Assembly: GCF_002443255.2 (NCBI RefSeq)
Contig: NW_019211456.1
Span: 55,265,884 to 55,329,883 of the forward strand
DNA length: 64,000 nt
DNA from: Varroa destructor
Lineage: Eukaryota > Arthropoda > Arachnida > Mesostigmata > Varroidae
Direction: 5' to 3'
Shown: positions 12,825 through 25,786 of the stretch, one piece after another
Layout: each line of letters opens with the position of its first letter
How positions within the stretch are numbered: the first letter of the stretch is position 1
Position numbers and translations under genes: made by a program
Notes under the pieces: generated by a model
Told to the model about the DNA's origin: nothing
The model's input: only the letters and a program-made list of their open reading frames with translations
Database searches by the model: none

Positions 12825-14929
12825 AGCGTATGTCTCATGACCAATCTGACCCTTGAGACACTGAGCGTGAGAACCCTTGAGAAATACGCACCCTTACTAG
12901 AGATTTCAATTAGAAAATTAAAATTGCCAAATCAAATTACTAATCTCGGATTTGATCCTACTGATAAATCATCCCTCAGGAGACGTAAAGATGAGATAGA
13001 ACTTGAAGCGTCGGCCTTCTCTTACAACTAAGTGCAGAAATTGAAGTTCCACAACTTGGCAGATTAGATAGAGACTTGAACCCCTTGCTTTTTCATCTAT
13101 GAAATGTAAGTGTTTATATCTTTGTGGAACTAACGTCCGACCAATTTTTGGGCTAAAATTTACTAATTCTACGTTCACCTAGTAGAAAATATCGTATTTA
13201 AAGTGTTGCACACGACTTTAGCCCCCTTGAAGACTTCATTTGATTGCAAAGTCTCTGTGCGTTATTTCGGTTTGCTCCATCGCATCGGCCTAAAATGATA
13301 AAAAAAGCATACGATCAAACCTATTTTGAGCCAAAAAACACAGTCTCACTGTTACCAATTTTTAGTATATTTTAAAACTTCAATATGTGTTTTAAATTCA
13401 AAAGAATAACTACGATTTGAGGGATACGAGTTAGCTTTGTGTGTGACTTTTATCGAAGGCAAGCGACGATTGAGTTTAAAAGTCAAATCGCGTACTGCTT
13501 TTTGGCCCCTAAATCAGTGTAAAGTTTTCAAACCATAAAAAAAAACACTGAAATACTGCTTGTTTCAGAAAAAAATCCCGAAAAAAATTGACACTGCACC
13601 TCACTGTTATGTGGGACGCGTATTAATAATGACTTTTGATAGATTCTCGTGATTACTTAAGAATCCTTAGCTATAAACAATGTCAACTTAGAAGTTATGT
13701 ACGGATTCGCTAAGCTCCAAATTAATACAAATTTCGTTTTAGGGATTTCATACTATTTGGTTACCATTGTTCTGTTCTGAGATTTATTCAAAGACGAATC
13801 CCAAAGCACTTAACACACGTAGAAATATCTTCCACTGATCTGCGGGGATCGGTGGAGCAACTTACGAGGTAAGCCTTTTTGATTCAAAGAGTCTGGACAC
13901 GCAGCCGTAGCAGCTTAGCACTTTGTAATTCATGTAAATCTTTTTGTCTAAGAACGAGCCTTGTTTCCGGTGTAAAACAACCGCAACAAGCTCTCACCTC
14001 TAAAAGTTCAAAAGCTATAAATATTTAAAAAAGGCTATTCGACCTGATTTCGGAACGATAAAACGATAGATATATTTCGTGATAATTTAGCGGTCGTTCA
14101 ACCAACTGTATAAATGTTAGCCTTATTGAAAAGTATATTTGTTTGAAAAAAGATTATTACTATGTATTACAGTACTGAGAAAAGATTTTGTAAAATACAA
14201 AGTGTTCAACGTTGAGCTAATCATCTTTGAAAAGCCTAACCACCCTAAAGTGAAGGCCAGATAACCAGAACTAAAAAATCAATTCGGCTGCCCTGTTTTA
14301 GAGTAAAATTCCTCTGGGAAAACCTGCTTGGGAATAAAAGATTCGATCCTTAGGCGACAATGTGACTAGTTTAAGATCAATGATTTTTAACTGAAAAAAT
14401 GAACCTTAGCTTGCTCAATTAATTGAGTGCTTTCTACTTTTGAGAAATTTTGATTTGAAAAAGTCAGTCTCGAGCTCGGGTTAAGAGCTTGATCGATAAT
14501 TATCCAGTCGATCATATCTCACAGAGATATTAAACATACCTATGGAAAAAAAAAAACATGAGAAGAGCACATCGTAAATCGAAATAATAAAAATTTAAAG
14601 AGACAAACATCAATCTCATACTTCAAGATGGCGTAATTTTATAACAATGTAACATTTTGAAGCACATTTTTATATTCCAGGAGCACGTATACTCTATGAA
14701 CTCTATTCACTCGAATAGCGACTACTCAGGCTTCTGATGGACCAGTTGTAGTGACACATGGAATATCAGAAACCTTGGGGGACTTACAGATTTGAGTTCC
14801 ATCTTAGAACTACAGTGGTGAAGGTTCAATTGCTAGGACCATCGTGAGCCCCGTTGGTTTCGCAAATTCGGGAAAATAAATTTTGAACTCGGCAATGACG
14901 CTGCAAGCATAAACACCGAAGAGTTGAGA

Positions 14930-15400
14930 ATTTTATGGCAAAGCGATCCATCTCAAAGTGTTAATATTCCGCTTTAGTGTCTGGAAAAATACCATACTTG
15001 TTCATCTCAGTCAAATTAAAAAATAGGTGCCTACGATCTCAACGAGGATAAAAGAAAGACAAAAATCCTTGTTTCTGTTTGGTCTCACAGCAATGACCTA
15101 CTTTTTTCACTGAATTGTGGCTTGTGATGAAAAATGAATCGAGTATCCAATAAGTAAATGCAACGAAACCGGCGGGACATCATCCTAAAGCAAATGTACA
15201 GCCGATGGTGTTTGCTTAATGGTCTAATGCAGATATTATCCATTAAAACTTCATGGGTCCTGCTGTGTCGCTAACGGTTGAAGTATACTCTTAATCATTG
15301 AAGGAGCTAACGAAAAAGCTTTATAGAAAGCAGCCAAGGTTATTGAGCAAAGCACTGCACGATAAGACTCGGTCTCACTGGCGGCGTGGCCTGGGCGGCC
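14930..15400 (+). mobile_element. Degenerate mariner transposase relic
   Basis: Three mariner blocks occur in order. A decayed linker, VHLSQIKK, then VP and KERQKSL around 14995-15070, resembles the region after the helix-turn-helix. The first catalytic block IVACDEK (about 15114-15134) is followed by IEYP. The second block region KLYRKQPRLLSKALHDKTRSH (15316-15378) resembles the stretch ending in LLHDNARPH. The distance between the two acidic blocks (about 80 codons) fits the family. In-frame stops and frame changes show it is dead. The helix-turn-helix itself and the C-terminus are not clear. Confidence 0.6.
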
Positions 15401-17399
15401 AATGCGGGTTCCTTTAAGTGCGTTGCTATGGTAACCATAACAAACCAGCAGATGTATAAACATAACACCGAGTATAGAACCACTGACTACAGTAGATAAT
15501 TCTGCGTTCTAAGTATATCTTCTAACTAAATATTTTACCTTTTAAGATATATTGAGTTGAATCAGGAAACAGAAAAATTTGCGTTACTGTATCCATTGGA
15601 TTAGGGACCAACGCGGTTAATGCCTGTTTTTTTTCAAATGCATTGCCATAATTAACAAGCGTTGTTCTAATTCTTAGTGCTGGCTTGTAATTACTGGATT
15701 ATTATTACATTTTTTTATTATTAAATTTAGCTGCTTGCATGGCTGCCACGCCACTTCGTCGATCGGTTGGAAAAATTTCAGATTGGCCCAACAAAACTCA
15801 GTGCGGTCAGACTTCTCATGCGGGCAACTCCTTGATGCTATACCTAAAAGTGATAATTCCAAAGAAGTTGTTCAGACTAAACAAATAACTGAAACCATAC
15901 TCAAAATCATTCACATTCATACGGTCATATTAAAATAAAAAAACATTTCATTTTCCATATTTACTCTTCAAACCTTTAAGAATATTATTTTTTGCTTGTT
16001 ACACTCAAATGAATTATTTTCAGTTCGTTTCGAGTATATTTCTGCAATATTTTCTCAATTGTTTGAAAATGTGTTTCATTACTTTTTATTTGGTCTTGTA
16101 TATTTTCAAGTGTTTTTTTAATCGTACGTATGCTTTATATTATATCAAATTTAGAAATCGTATTTTTTTTCTAAAAAAGTCAAACGTCGGTTTAGAGCTT
16201 ACAGAAATTTGAAATCGAGTTAAAAACCCCCGATGACATTTGTAGAGCAAGAACTTGTCAGCAGGACACAACTCTTCCACATGAAAAAAATAAGATAACA
16301 ACAAAAATCACGCAAATCTATTGAATAACCTAGTATTTTACTCGCTTACTATCGAAAACAGTGCATGTATGAAGGATCCAGTAACGAAGCTATGCAGCCT
16401 GGCTGTTGATCTCATGCAAGTGAAGAAGAACATACTGCACCTGTGGCCGTCACCATTGTTAGAATTGAAGTTCTGATTTATTTTAAAACAAGTTGCAAAC
16501 AATATGTCTGAAAGCAATGACTACTCCACTGAGTCGCAAGCTCATTATTTAGTTAAAGAGCAATAGGGCTTCATGTGAATGTTATACACATGCTAGATAA
16601 AGGAATGCAGAAGTTATAATACAATTTTTACAGCCTAAGAATTGAATTGCTTTGGGTAAAATTATGTAGCTGTATATATGGTTGGCTGTAGTTAAATGTT
16701 ATATCCGTAATTTGCTTCTTTTTATAACAGTAAATGTCTTCCACTTGAGTCAGTGTTTCTCCAAGTTAAGCCTAAATGAGGGTTTGTGCTTGTTGGCTGT
16801 AGAATTTGAAGGCATATATAGGCTTCATGCTTATAAAGCCAATGAAAGATTTGCCATTATAGATGAAAAAAAAAAAAAGATAACATTCCCTATTTAGACA
16901 AATAGACAATTCGAATGCGTAAGCAATAAGTAGCTCAAAACAGTGTGCAACTACACTTCCTATGTCTCAAATACTAAAAAGATGAAAAATGCACATGTAC
17001 ATGCATTGTAGTCATATAGTGCAGCATATATCGCATAGCAGCATATATGGAGTTGGATACCTAACGAACTTTAATTACACTGTATAATTTGCACTGCGTA
17101 GCAATGATTTTAGTGAAGTGCCATCCGCGACTTCCACGGGATCTGAGGCCAGAGCTGCTATTATAAAATAAATAGGATTATTGTAATTCTATTTACTCTT
17201 ACCGTTGCGATAGATACGGTTTTAGCCAAGATGTCGAGGCACTATTATTCAATTAAGGACACGCACAACAAGACGTGAGGCAGCGTGGGGTCCACGTTGA
17301 GGCAGGCACTTTATAAGGAAAGAGAATTATTCACTCAGACTCAGTGAGTTCATAGCGTACTTGAGTATATCTACAGCATTAGACCTATAAGCCACATCA
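15401..17399. other. No gene seen
   Basis: AT-rich. Short frames at 15674-15938 overlap on both strands and resemble nothing known to me. Confidence 0.5.
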
Positions 17400-17870
17400 G
17401 GTTTAGCATGACTGCTTAGTCGGAGCTGCTATGGGTCGACTCGATCTACAGTAAAGTGACGGACACCAAGTGGTAATAAATAGCCTATAGTTACGCGTTG
17501 TATTCGCTAAAAGTGCAATGGCCACTGTGCCTTTTGCCCAAACACTGCCAAGAGAGCGCCCCCTTAGAGTTAGGTTACGGCGCCCAGTGGCCACCGCCCA
17601 CTCGCCCATGCGCCCAACAGTTAGGTAGGTAATTATGCGCGGCAGAGAGGGAGGAGCCTGCACTCTAAAGGGCGGGGCTTTCCTTAGAAAGCCGTGTCAC
17701 TTTAGGCCATGGCTACGCCCGAACTACGCTATCGTATTCGTTGAACGCTTGTCGTCCAACGGAAGAAAGCCGGCAGGAGGAGCAACTCAGACTGGAATTA
17801 CCAAGGGCAAGGTTCGGAGCTACTGCACGAGTGAGGGCTTGCAAGGTGGGATCTCGTTAAGCAACTGAAC
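17400..17870. other. GC- and CpG-elevated stretch
   Basis: About 470 bp clearly richer in G+C and CpG than the flanks, including GGGCGGGGC at 17680-17688. Frames on both strands are open for 70 to 86 codons because of the composition. It could be a promoter-associated island or an unrecognised repeat. No coding similarity was seen. Confidence 0.4.
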
Positions 17871-18799
17871 GGCGATAACAGCGTATCATAGCACGAGTAT
17901 CACATAAAGCGTATAGGCATACATTTACACGTTAAAGGTACACGAAATTGCGGTAGGAGTTCTTGTTCACTTGGGTAAATATTGAAACTGCATGGGCTTA
18001 TCAACCGTACCGCAGTAGTGACCAATACTAATGTGTAGAAACGTAGTCGAAGAAAGTTGCGTGAAAAACCGGTACAAATAATTCAAGTATTGTTGCAAAC
18101 ATTGTGTTATTGTGCTTGGAGTACAGATGGTACTAAAGATACAGTATGTGTAATAAATTGGCGTGTACTACTTTAAATAATCGTCGCAGTTGTACCGTAT
18201 GTGACGCAGTCGGTTTGTCAAAAATGGTACGGCAACCAGCTAGTAATTCAATAGCGAAACTGCTTTTACTATTTTTTCTTTGTTTAATCACACATGATAA
18301 TTGAATTCGTTGATGAACGGGAATATTCAATTTTGGTCAATGTATGGTAATTTGTGTTTTGATGTACGAGCAATCGTATCTATATAATGCTGTTACCACG
18401 TGCTGTCCGTACCTACGAGCCGATTAGCTCGGTGGGATTTTGCAGTACGAGGCTCTCTCAAGATGTCTTGTATCAGCTCTGTCCACCGACTGCGAGCTTG
18501 GTCTACCTCTATTAATAATTCCGAGCGCTGTATTAGTGTACACACTAAGCCACATTTTAATATCTCTTTTTTACTGCATATGGCTCCACACTACATTCGT
18601 ATATTTACATAGTCAATCCAACATGACGTTGCAAATGGCTGCTGTGTAGCATTCTCCTACGCTCCAGCTTGTCTACTGTCACTATAGGATTTTCTCACTT
18701 TTTGTTTGATATGGTCGTTTTATAATTCAGCACTAATGTCTTTTCAACGTAATGTTTAGCGCGAGCAGCATTTAGCTCGGGATAAGGAAGTGGAACTGA

Positions 18800-19100
18800 T
18801 TTTACCTCCATGCATAATACCTTTTAATTATGAACCGAAGCACATGCTGAAGCAATGAGTAAACTATTAATACTATCCTAAGTGGTGGCGCACTTCGCGT
18901 AGCCACTCTAGGGAAACCAGGTCTGATATGCCAGTCAGCCATCTTAGAAATCAAAAGAATAGCGCTAAAATTATAATAGAACGCTATGTAGTATGTTATA
19001 ATGACTGCATAGGAAGCTATTTTTCCCCAAAGGACGAAGTCGCAGGGTGATTTAATTCTTCTAAAAATGTCAACCACATATTTCTCTATTAAAATATATA
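18800..19100 (-). mobile_element. Possible DDE transposase scrap
   Basis: A 112-codon minus-strand frame (18802-19140) contains SPCDFVLWG, close to the SPDLTPCDFFLWG block of mariner-like transposases common in insects. What follows does not match the family, and the rest looks like AT-rich filler. The call rests on one short block. Confidence 0.25.
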
Positions 19101-19304
19101 TTATTTGAGTAAAGGAAGTTTGAAGGAGTTCTAGTGACAATTGAACTCAGAAACCAATTTTGATGTTGACTGCTGGTAGCACTAAGTACTTCTTGCTTGC
19201 TGGTCGAACTCAGCGTCAAAAATCGTTTTGCGTTCGAGGCACCTCGTCTCAATGCCACTCCAAAAAAAAATCGGAGTCAATACGAAATCGTCGAAGAACT
19301 GCGT

Positions 19305-19366
19305 CAACAACAACAAAACAACAAACCAGTAACAACAACAACCACAGCAGCGGCAACAACAACAAA
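19305..19366. repeat. Interrupted (CAA)n microsatellite
   Basis: CAA units with CAG and CGG interruptions over about 60 bp. One plus-strand frame would read an Asn/Thr/Gln-rich tract, but the low complexity makes coding unlikely. It lies just upstream of the plus-strand LINE relic. Confidence 0.9.
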
Positions 19367-19479
19367 GTAGGACATGACAATGGCTATACTTTTATTAAAT
19401 CGATTAGCGGGACAAATTTGCCGTCACTGTTGTAACTGGGAACTAAATCACGCTAAATTAAAATATGTTCTACTCGAAG

Positions 19480-21380
19480 TTAACACTTATCAATGACAAA
19501 ATCAAATGAAATAAGTGTTTTCGAAGAATTCGTCTGAAGCGAAAACATTCATATGGGGTGTATAGCCAAAAACTGCTATCAAGAGATGTAAGCCCTATGA
19601 ACTTGCTCGTTTCTGAGATATCCCAGACATGTCGACTGGATAGAGAGGAACCGCATCTTCTTAAGGAAAGGAAGTAATTCCGAAGGCGCAACTCAGTGTA
19701 GCAAACAGCCTATCAAACAAATAGAGCTCATTGTTATAGAATCACCTTTTGGTCGGATTTTACGTCGGATACGCGTATTCTATGCCCCACTATAATAAAA
19801 CAAAACATCCAGTATATAATGCTAAGCAGATAGAAGACGTATTGTATCATCTCAATTTCCCGAGAATGGATTGGAGATCATCGAATTGCTCACTCAGCTC
19901 TGAGCAGCACGCTGGAATTATTCTAAACCATATCTTCTTTCCAACGTCTACACTGACGAAGGCTTTTCTCAGTGTATATCATAACTAGCGTGACCACGCA
20001 GCGTCAACCTTTCAGCAGGAAACAGTCTGAACATGACGACTTCATCGGAAAAATACACGTTTCACTTCAGTTTCAAATTTCCGCTCTTCTAATAAATTAT
20101 TTGACTTCGTGGGAAACTAGACTAGAATAAAAAGGGTCCTATTTTTAATTATAAACAGAAAAATTTCGATTTAGGCAACAGAATTGAGTGTGTCAACCAA
20201 ACCTCCTCAAAGTTTCAAAAACATATGCTTTTCCTTTGAAAGGTCTGCATATTTCTAAAGCATCCATCAAAATTGATCACAGCTCACTGAAGATTTGAAG
20301 AACTGTCCGTTTAAGAAAGAACAAGAAAAGCTCTGCAAAATTCTCGGCGAGGTGACTCAGAGAAACGGTCTTTTTGAAAAAGCGCGCGTCTTTCTCCTTA
20401 CGAGCCAGTGCCACGTACAAGCATGTAAATTGGTCGAACATAGGTTGGAATCAATAGGTTGATTAAGGATTGAACTTAAACAAATGACGAACAGGATAAG
20501 TAGGACACAATTATCGAAAAATTCTTCTGCCAAAAATACCTGTATCGAATAAAAAATACGCAGTTAGATAAAAAAAAAAACCTTTAGCTAACATTGCATT
20601 TGAAAAATGATATTACAAGTCTAAATGAGATGGACTCCTTAGTTGAAGACATGCGCAAACACTTTAATCGCTAATGGAAACAGTGAAGCTCCTGAAGAAA
20701 TCGTTACGTTTTTTTGTAGACGTCTTATTTTCGCCAGATCTACTTGAATCATGCAATAGTCTGCCCTGTTCAAAAAAGGGGCTGCACGCTAGAAGCTCTA
20801 AACGAAAGACCGGTATTACTAACCTTTCCGCTCCATGCAAATTCATGGAAAGCATCATTAACACAAACATATATTTGTATGTATGTACGTAATATAAGTA
20901 GTATCTACGAAAACGCGAGTAAGCAAGATTTCTTCTACAAAATGTAATTTGCTAGATCACATTTTGGACTTCCCACAAGTCTCCAACTTCTTGAATGCTT
21001 GAAGAGCTCTGGGAGCTACTTGCCAATCATTCGACACTTTTCCATGTCTACCATGTTAATTTCAAATCTGCGTTTGACAAAGCTACGACAAGAAATCGTT
21101 GGACGTCTTTCCGAATCCTAGAATGGGATCCCGCCTTGTAAATTGTATATCAGTCTTTTTACACTGTCATGGCTTTTGTGTTCAGGCCAACAAAAGCCCG
21201 CGGAATAGCGATCTTAAAACCTCTTACCTACATCCTACATATATATGTATTCTCTTAGTTATCTGGATCCCGATATTAAAACTATGGTGTATGCTACTGA
21301 AATGTAGATGTATGGTTCCACGATGGAACACCGCGAAATCATGCAGATCGTGTTTGGTAGGTTTTTATACAGAAGGTTAA
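19480..21380 (+). mobile_element. Degenerate non-LTR retrotransposon (CR1-type LINE)
   Basis: Plus-strand LINE relic. The endonuclease part at 19749-19988 starts VGFYVGYAYSMP and contains NFPRMDW (19854-19874, normally GDFNxPxIDW) followed by a FFPT segment. The reverse transcriptase begins HAIVCPVQKRGCTLEALNER (20750-20809), the family pattern W-x-x-A-x-VxPVxKKG-x-x-x-x-x-x-NYRP. Two overlapping frames together give this block, which shows a frameshift. Motif A is VNFKSAFDK (21055-21081). The next open stretch (21099-21380) begins FPNPRMGSRLVNCISVFLHC, matching the L-x-x-W-I-x-x-FL-x-x-R region before the GVPQGS motif, which is decayed. No YADD box is recognisable. Endonuclease and RT are about 760 bp apart, normal for the family. 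Confidence 0.82.
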
Positions 21381-22919
21381 CTAGATTTTGACCTCTCTAT
21401 TTCCTTGTGTATCAAATGAATGAAGCATATCTAATATTTAGATTGTGAATGGCATTCAAATTTGTAGTCAGGCCCGAAATCGCTTGGTACTGATGACATT
21501 AAAATTACTATTAATTGAGATTAATACGTTACCTTATTGTCCGTACTCATGTTGGTATGGCCAATAAAGAGTTGTCGACAACGTTGGTCCAAATAATGAA
21601 AAAATATGTATTGTTTTTAACGAGTTGAACGGGCATCTACCTATGTGATCCGCTGCTTTACTATCGGTAAGAGGGAGTGATGTAGTAGCACTTCACAGCG
21701 AGGTAGTTTGACAATACTAGTAACTACGTTAGAATACTAATCGCGCAAATGCTTTTTTGTTTGTCGGCTAAATGAAGAATGTCTTATTCGCGTCTAAAAC
21801 TGGCACAATGTATAAACTCGAAAGTATTGGACTCACAGTAAATGTTAATCACACGCCTCTTTTGCCCAGTCTCACCAGAATCATTTCCGCGTTAGTCGGT
21901 TGCATATAGTCGCAACCATTTCGCCCCAGCTATAATTCGAAGCCGATCATTCCAAAGGTGTCAGTAATACTCTCCTCTATTCTGGGCCCGTCTGCATCTC
22001 CGGCATTTTCCTCTTCCGTTTCGCGCGTTTCTCCCTTCCGTCACTATGCTTACCATGTTTGTGGTTAACCGCTATATAGCCTCGCTTCGAACCACGTCGG
22101 CCACAAGGTCTGCACTTGTCCAATGCATTATCCAGAAAGCGTCAAATCTTCTTCAGGCAACCCAGCAAACAATAATTATATTATTATCAGTAACAGTAAT
22201 AACGTACTGCAAAACTGTTACGGATCTACTCAGCAAATTCATGGGCGGTTCCGTCCAGATGATAACCAAGTTTAGTTCCGCTGAATTGTCCTTCACATGT
22301 GTGTCCTTACAATGTACTTATTGATATTACAACATTTTATGCTTCCTCATTACTGTTGTCATTGTAAAGCACTGATGGCGTGAAGCGTTAATCTAAAAAG
22401 GGGTATGCATTAGAGCGGGCTAATCTGTACCTTGCATAATTTGATAATCTAATACACATAGCTCCACAAACTTTTCCATATTATATTGCAGTCATGGTTG
22501 CAATACGAACCCAAATAGTGCAAATAGCGTAGGGATACAGGAACTGAGGCAAGCGTTTGAAAAGAAAAATGTGATTGGGTATATCTTAATGATACGCCTT
22601 CCCTTTACAGAAAATCACAAGGCGCGTGGCTAAATAGAGGCATTTTTGCACCCAATTTACATCCGTAGCAGACGGATTACTGCCTTAGAGATTTCTCATA
22701 ATTGTCATTGTGTGGGTTGTTGCCTAGACTTAGATAGTCTTCGCTTGGATGTATACCTTTAAAACTAGTTCGCCTACACTTCGGTACGGACTTAACGATG
22801 GCCGCCTGAGTGGGAAGCTCGTGACCACGCTCTTAGAGTGCAAGTTCTGCCTTCGGTTCATCTCCAGGAACCTTCATGTCAAGATAGCGTAGCAAGAGTA
22901 CCAGCTTGAGTCATACTGG
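21381..22919. other. No gene seen
   Basis: A 92-codon frame (22046-22324) shows no family pattern. No repeats found. Confidence 0.45.
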
Positions 22920-23430
22920 AGTTACCAAGTTGTCGAAATTTGGTCGTTACCTTAAATGAATTAGTTGAAAACAGATGGCGGCTAGTCTGTGAATTCATAT
23001 AAGTGGCATGGCTCCACTCACAGTTCACTACTTTAGCGAACCTCATGGATCACTTTCCAATAACTCGATCCTTCACGCATTTCTCTTTGTTCCGGTGTAG
23101 AGCTAACGCGTAGACCCTCAATTCCCGCTCAGAATACCTAGAAATGACAACATGTTGGTTGACGAAGTCGAGTTTGTCTTTTCGTGCTTTGGCCCCCGCC
23201 GCCAGTTACTCGTAATAGATAGTGAGTGCTCTGTAAGCGACAGGGAACATAGGTGTAGCGGCGATTGTTTTCCGGAAGTGTTTTACCTTGCTCACTCTGA
23301 AGCCCGTCTCAGTGGTAGGCGCACTTCCCTTTTTTTGAAAAGAAACCGGGACAACAATACAATCGTCCAGGAAGAGGCATTGGTCGTGCGTAGATCGTTC
23401 TTTATGACTACACTCTGAAGCGTCACACAA
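22920..23430 (-). mobile_element. Possible Gypsy-type integrase fragment
   Basis: On the minus strand, HDQCLFLDDCIVVPVSFQKK (about 23325-23385) resembles the segment before the HHCC zinc finger of LTR-retrotransposon integrases (LxxxDRIVVPxSLRKxVL). After a frame change, RRYTYVP (near 23240) sits where the family has RxYVYWP. Further on, EWSHATYMNSQTSRH (about 22980-23020) vaguely fits the start of the integrase core. The zinc ligands and DDE residues are not recognisable and there are several stops. This is a weak call made on one good block and two poor ones. Confidence 0.3.
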
Positions 23431-25757
23431 GCCTTTGAGTCTTTCGTGCGGGTATTCCTGGGTGCATTGTGTCAAGTGTTTGTTTTGATCCGTGTGACGT
23501 TGAGTTTTTTAAAGCATGGTCGTTGCTTTATAGACATATGAATAAATCTCTAGTTAGACGGCTCTGCACATGTAGTCTTCAACATGTGGGTTGCTAATGC
23601 GTGCCGTAGTGAGTCGAAAGACTGTATCTGCAGGATCAGAGCCGTGCCTAAAGTATGGAATATTAGGATATCACGTGAGCAATAGGTTTCGAAGAATCAT
23701 TTGGATTGCTTATTAAGCATCAACATTTCATTGTTCCAATGCTGGTCACTAAAACTGCCTTCTTCTCTAGCGTTGAGACAACGTATCCACATGCTTATTG
23801 TTGATGATCTCACGGTCGACGGTCGAAAACTTAGATCTTGACAAGCGACGAGTTCAACAAGTTATCTAGTCCATTCGGGTGATTCGAACGTGCCAGGATA
23901 ATTGACGGTAATATCATCCTTGTTACATATTTCCAGAGAACTTTAACAAAATCCACTGTTTACAGCGCAATTGCTTATATGCATTTTGTTTTTAATGTGG
24001 CGCGCGTGCAGCTTCGAACATCTAAGGGCATCACAAATATGTTACTGCTCAGTTTCAGACTGTTTGATCTATTAAGGAATGTCACAGAACAAAAAGTTCC
24101 GTGTGTTATAAGCTAAAGTTTCAGTTGCCATTGGAATTAACCCGACAAGTCACTCCACCAGCTAAGAACGGTCATGCGCAACTATTTGTCACATAAAAAA
24201 AACTATCTGTCAACCCTTCCAATGTTAGGATCAGGTAAATCTCCTCGTGTTGTGTCCGAACCTCAAGAGTAGTGGCCTTATCTAGGATAGTTGGTATTGG
24301 CTTATTAATGACCTCTTCTTACAACTAGCCAACGGACTAAATCACACAATAGAGCTATTTAATCTATTCACTTTATTTTCAGAAACGAGATTGCCCGACA
24401 CTCCTTTAGTTTCTTCTCTGCAATGCGTAGTCATCATGAAAGTCTTTCTCTTCTTCGCCCGTTTGCCACTTTCTTTCTATGCGTTTTTGGTTCTAATTTG
24501 TACGCCTTCCAGTAATATCAGCGTCTTTTTGACCATATCTGATAAGCTGCATCGCTTTGCCCTTTCCAAGCCTCAATTTAAAATGCAGTGCTAGGAGCTA
24601 GGGCTCCTTTTGTTGCCAGTGCTTTAAATGAGCTTTTGACAGTCTTACGCCTCCTCAAAACATTTATATGTCCATTAACGGTATCGCGCAATCTTTTAAA
24701 CCCCCCGATAGTCGTCTCTACCCACCATCCGAGACTAGGGGCCATTTGAAGTCGAAGAAGGCTTGCATAAATGTGCAAGCCACAAACCCTATCCATCGAA
24801 CTGGAGCAGGTGACGGGCTTTTTCATGTCGATTCGAGCACTTAATGCAACCCATCTTTTGCATTTGGTATGTCAAGCTAATTTTCCAATAAAATGCCAAA
24901 CAATATTGGAATTCCTTTTTGGTAAATAACTGGGTTATCTCTCACTTCTCTCTATAGAAGCATCGTGATAAACACCTACATCGTGAGGTAATGGCCGGTG
25001 AACTTTTCCGATCTTCTTTAGCTCCTTTTACGCTATTACTTATAGCTGCTGCCAACACTGTTTTCCACATATGCGGAAAAATGGAGCTTACCTTCTACGC
25101 AGAGACTGCCTGAAAGTTTTTACACGCTTCCGCGGAGCGACTTTTCAAAGTAATATTTAGCAATACCGAAGTATTACGTTTTAGTTATATAAACACGCGT
25201 TAGGCTATCTACGAACGTTTTTTTCCAACCAGTCAAGCTTTCTGTGGTACTTCACTCTTTTCCCATAGCAGCTCACAGTTCGCTTCAGTAGATAAGGATT
25301 ACAATGGTAAATGTTTCGAGTCTTACGTCTGATGCTGCCGTTAAGCCTGTAGGCAGACGACTTTTTGCAACACGAAACGCTGGGTGTCTTTACGCCCTGT
25401 TTCAAACACAGAGGACATGTCTTTAAGTTAACCAAGATCATTAAATTAGTAAATACGTTACCACTGACCTATCGCGGGCATGGGTAGCAGACAAGGATAG
25501 CACCTCGTGACGCGCTGCAAATATTTAAGTGACTTCGAGCCCATCGAAAGCTACTGCGGATGTATTTTTGAGTGCTATCGCTTCGTTGATTAAAGTTTCA
25601 CGAATTACCGTTTAAGCCTTCCTTTTTGGCTAGCTTTGCTTAGTCGGTTCTGGCACATATCTATTGGCATTGCATGAGAGTGTTGACATGAATGTTGTCA
25701 AATTTAGATCAAGGATCCATTCAAAGTATTGTGCGGAACATCGGTGCGGTTTAATCC

Positions 25758-25786
25758 GGGAGGGGGTGGAGGGGGAGGGCGCAGGG
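25758..25786 (+). other. G-quadruplex-prone G runs
   Basis: Five runs of three or more G with loops of 1 to 4 bases lie within 29 bp, meeting the usual G4 sequence rule. The downstream plus strand is purine-rich (25860-25960). Confidence 0.75.

Larger units (their letters stand above)
9130..14929. other. No gene seen; hairpins
   Basis: A GC-richer patch at 9130-9560 has open frames on both strands but no identity. The remainder is AT-rich and holds the hairpins at 11836 and 12793. Confidence 0.5.

Noticed and set aside
21950..22330. Gypsy integrase core downstream of the zinc-finger-like block
   Set aside because: No DDE residues or SKWPE-like segment could be recognised on the minus strand.
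25205..25441. Zinc-ribbon N-terminus of an ISXO2/IS1595-like transposase
   Set aside because: A CPLC pair and YHCN-x-RKTVSC-like order are suggestive, but no downstream DDE core could be read.
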